Assembly: GCA_002367335.1 (NCBI GenBank)
Contig: DFBI01000079.1
Coordinates: forward strand, 1-5,456
Source of the DNA: Syntrophaceae bacterium UBA3084
GTDB taxonomy: Bacteria; Desulfobacterota; Syntrophia; Syntrophales; UBA6807
Reading direction: 5' to 3'
Length of the DNA stretch: 5,456 nt
Shown here: one piece after another, positions 3,976 through 5,456 of the stretch
Position numbering within the stretch: position 1 is the stretch's first letter
Layout of the letters: every line of letters begins with the position of its first letter
Made by a program: the position numbers and the translations under genes
The notes under the pieces: model-generated
Told to the model about the DNA's origin: nothing
The model's input: only the letters and a program-made list of their open reading frames with translations
Databases searched by the model: none

Positions 3976-5306
3976 TTAAAGGGGAAATTACCTCTTTTTA
4001 AATATTTGGCTCCTCCCTTTGTTATCTTTTTCATCATTTTTCTCATTCCAATGTAGTTTTTGAGTAACCGGTTTACATCCTGGACAGTTGTACCGCTTCC
4101 CCGGGCAATCCTTTTTCTCCTCTGGCCATTTATAACCTGGTATTTTATCCGTTCCTCACGGGTCATTGAATCTATAATCGCTATGATTTTTACAAATTCT
4201 TTATCATCGGGAGCGACGTTTTTCAGGTTTTTTACCTTACCAAGTCCCGGGATCATTCCTAAAATATCCTCAATTGAGCCCATCTTTCTTATCTGTAATA
4301 ACTGCTTTCTGAAATCTTCAAGAGTAAAGGAATCTTTCCTTATCTTTTTTTCCAGTTCCCGCGCCTCTTTTTCGTCGAACGTTTTCTGTGCCTTTTCAAC
4401 GAGAGTCAGGATGTCACCGTGGCCCAAAATTCTGGAGGCCATTCTTTCAGGGTGGAATACTTCCAGAGCATCAACTTTTTCACCGGTACCAATGAACTTT
4501 ATAGGTTTCCCCGTTACTGTCTTGAAAGACAATGCCGCTCCACCGCGGGCATCGCCGTCCATTTTTGTTAATATAGCGCCGTCTATTTCGAGAAGATCAT
4601 TGAAAGTTTCGGCGACGGAAACGGCTTCCTGGCCTGTCATGGCATCGGCAACAAAGAGAATTTCTGCCGGATTTACGGCATTTTTTATGTTTTTCAGTTC
4701 TTCCATTAATTCGGTGTCGATGTGTAGTCTGCCGGCGGTATCAATAATCAGCGCGTCGAAACCTCTGGTCCTGGCATCATTCAGGGCGTCGGCGCAAATT
4801 TTCACAGGATTATTCATGTCGGTTGAGTCAAAGAAGCCGGCGCCGATGCTTTCTCCAAGAATTTTTAATTGCTCTATAGCCGCCGGCCTGTAAATATCGG
4901 CTGAAACAAGAGAAACCCTTTTTTGCTGATCCATGAGATGACGGGCTATCTTGGCTGCTGTAGTTGTCTTGCCGCATCCCTGGAGCCCCACCAGCATAAT
5001 AGGCGCCGGGAGGCGATTTGCAAGTTTCAATTGACCGCTGTCATCTCCCAGAAGCTCAATAAGCCTGTCATGAACGATTTTAACGATTTGTTGACCCGGA
5101 GAGATACTGTCTAATACCTCATGTCCAACAGCCTTTACCCTGACATCTTCCACAAAGTTTTTTGTGACCTTGAAATTTACATCCGCTTCGAGGAGCGCCA
5201 TTCGTATGTCTTTCATGGCTACCCTGACAGATTCTTCATCCAGCGTACCTCTGCCTTTGAGCTTTTTGAAAACGTTGTCTAATTTTTCAGTCAGATTTTC
5301 GAACAT
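3972..5306 (-). CDS. ffh: Signal recognition particle GTPase Ffh (SRP54)
   Basis: Binds 4.5S RNA and hydrophobic signal sequences on ribosomes and docks with FtsY at the membrane for co-translational insertion. The 444-residue protein is complete. It has the helical N domain (1 to about 95, with MALLEADVNFKV), then the G domain with P-loop GLQGCGKT (107-114), DIYRPAA (137-143), DTAGR (189-193), TKMDGDARGG (247-256) and GTGEKVDAL (273-281). The M domain runs from about 300 to the end, with MGSIEDILGMIPGLGK (342-357) and the RNA-binding segment RRKRIARGSGTTVQDVN (396-412). A Cys occupies the P-loop position where I more often recall Ser or Ala; the catalytic Gly, Lys and Thr are intact. The start matches the family N-terminus, yet no Shine-Dalgarno precedes it, and a heptamer array ends 11 nt upstream. 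Confidence 0.98.
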   Translation of the reverse strand: MFENLTEKLDNVFKKLKGRGTLDEESVRVAMKDIRMALLEADVNFKVTKNFVEDVRVKAVGHEVLDSISPGQQIVKIVHDRLIELLGDDSGQLKLANRLPAPIMLVGLQGCGKTTTAAKIARHLMDQQKRVSLVSADIYRPAAIEQLKILGESIGAGFFDSTDMNNPVKICADALNDARTRGFDALIIDTAGRLHIDTELMEELKNIKNAVNPAEILFVADAMTGQEAVSVAETFNDLLEIDGAILTKMDGDARGGAALSFKTVTGKPIKFIGTGEKVDALEVFHPERMASRILGHGDILTLVEKAQKTFDEKEARELEKKIRKDSFTLEDFRKQLLQIRKMGSIEDILGMIPGLGKVKNLKNVAPDDKEFVKIIAIIDSMTREERIKYQVINGQRRKRIARGSGTTVQDVNRLLKNYIGMRKMMKKITKGGAKYLKRGNFPFN

Positions 5307-5317
5307 AGTTAATGCCG

Positions 5318-5366
5318 GGTTAAGGGTTCCCAGTTCCCAGTTTCGGGTTTCGGGTTTCGAGTTTAC
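5318..5366. repeat. Seven-unit heptamer array just upstream of ffh
   Basis: Forty-nine bases form exactly seven 7-bp units on the plus strand: GGTTAAG, GGTTCCC, AGTTCCC, AGTTTCG, GGTTTCG, GGTTTCG and AGTTTAC. Every unit has RGTT at positions 1-4. The family differs from the CCTTGAA/GGTTCAA arrays but shares the GGTT core. It ends 11 nt before the ffh ATG, in the ffh 5' leader, where a Shine-Dalgarno would be expected and none is present. Confidence 0.88.
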
Positions 5367-5370
5367 GGCA

Positions 5371-5383
5371 AAAGTCCGACTTT
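5371..5383. promoter_or_regulatory. Short perfect dyad, AAAGTC-C-GACTTT, upstream of ffh
   Basis: Six-base perfect inverted repeats around one base, next to the heptamer array and touching the stop codon of the possible upstream reading frame. It could be an operator half-pair or chance; the stem is too weak for a terminator call. Confidence 0.2.
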
Positions 5384-5456
5384 CAAGTAACTCGTTTGGC
5401 CGAATTTAATATAACTTGTTGATTTTTCTGGATACTATCCAGATACACGGCCTGTT
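5383..5456 (-). CDS. Possible 3' end of an upstream gene (cut by the window edge)
   Basis: One minus-strand frame is open from the edge for 23 codons to a TGA at 5385-5383, ending DSIQKNQQVILNSAKRVT. The composition is protein-like, but 23 open codons arise often by chance and no family is recognisable. If real, this gene ends 76 bp before the ffh ATG and would lead into it. The 17-bp palindrome at 5427-5443 would then be coding. Confidence 0.25.
   Translation of the reverse strand, partial: QAVYLDSIQKNQQVILNSAKRVT
5427..5443. promoter_or_regulatory. Perfect 17-bp dyad, operator-like, upstream of ffh
   Basis: TCTGGATA (5427-5434), a central C, then TATCCAGA (5436-5443) form an exact palindrome. 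A -10-like TATATT lies on the minus strand at 5408-5413. With a 17-bp spacer the -35 region would fall at 5431-5436, inside the dyad, but it has no TTGACA match. This could be a regulator site overlapping a weak ffh promoter. A partly coding explanation also exists, so the call is tentative. Confidence 0.3.

Noticed and set aside
4060..4893. Long plus-strand open frame (277 codons) opposite ffh
   Set aside because: It lies entirely within the ffh coding region on the other strand, has no Shine-Dalgarno, and its serine/phenylalanine-rich translation is typical of an antisense shadow.

Overview
The window is a compact block of translation and protein-export housekeeping genes, all read from the minus strand. 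In transcription order (right to left) they are ffh, rpsP, khpA, rimM, trmD, a second SPOUT-type RNA methyltransferase, rplS and rnhB. This order, with the extra methyltransferase between trmD and rplS and rnhB after rplS, is what I know from Deltaproteobacteria / Desulfobacterota (Geobacter- and Syntrophus-like genomes). The protein sequences fit that group. This is inference from gene order and motifs, not from a search.

Layout by coordinate: 1-173 is intergenic, with short repeats and possibly the first codons of another minus-strand gene at 1-27. It is followed by rnhB (174-761), rplS (763-1110), an 86-bp gap, the RNA methyltransferase (1197-1760), a repeat-filled gap (1761-1891), trmD (1892-2617), rimM (2624-3127), khpA (3128-3358), a 93-bp gap, rpsP (3452-3721), a 250-bp gap with palindromic and heptameric repeats (3722-3971), ffh (3972-5306) and upstream DNA to 5456. 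The upstream DNA holds another heptamer array, two dyads and perhaps the 3' end of an upstream gene. No gene-free stretch exceeds 300 bp.

How the genes fit together: bS16 (rpsP) and bL19 (rplS) are ribosomal proteins and RimM matures the 30S head. TrmD makes m1G37 in tRNA and the second SPOUT enzyme presumably methylates some RNA. KhpA is a small RNA-binding KH protein, Ffh is the SRP GTPase that targets nascent membrane proteins, and RNase HII removes ribonucleotides from DNA. rimM abuts khpA, trmD follows rimM by 6 nt, and rnhB follows rplS by 1 nt, so these are probably co-transcribed and translationally coupled.

The genes are ordinary; the intergenic DNA is not. All four gaps longer than 100 bp carry short repeats with a 7-bp period, in different sequence families. 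Two arrays show a 21-bp higher-order period. Two run through the stop codon of the preceding gene (rnhB, trmD). Two lie just upstream of start codons that lack any Shine-Dalgarno sequence (ffh and the methyltransferase). I see no defence system, mobile-element gene, CRISPR array or tRNA/rRNA gene here.
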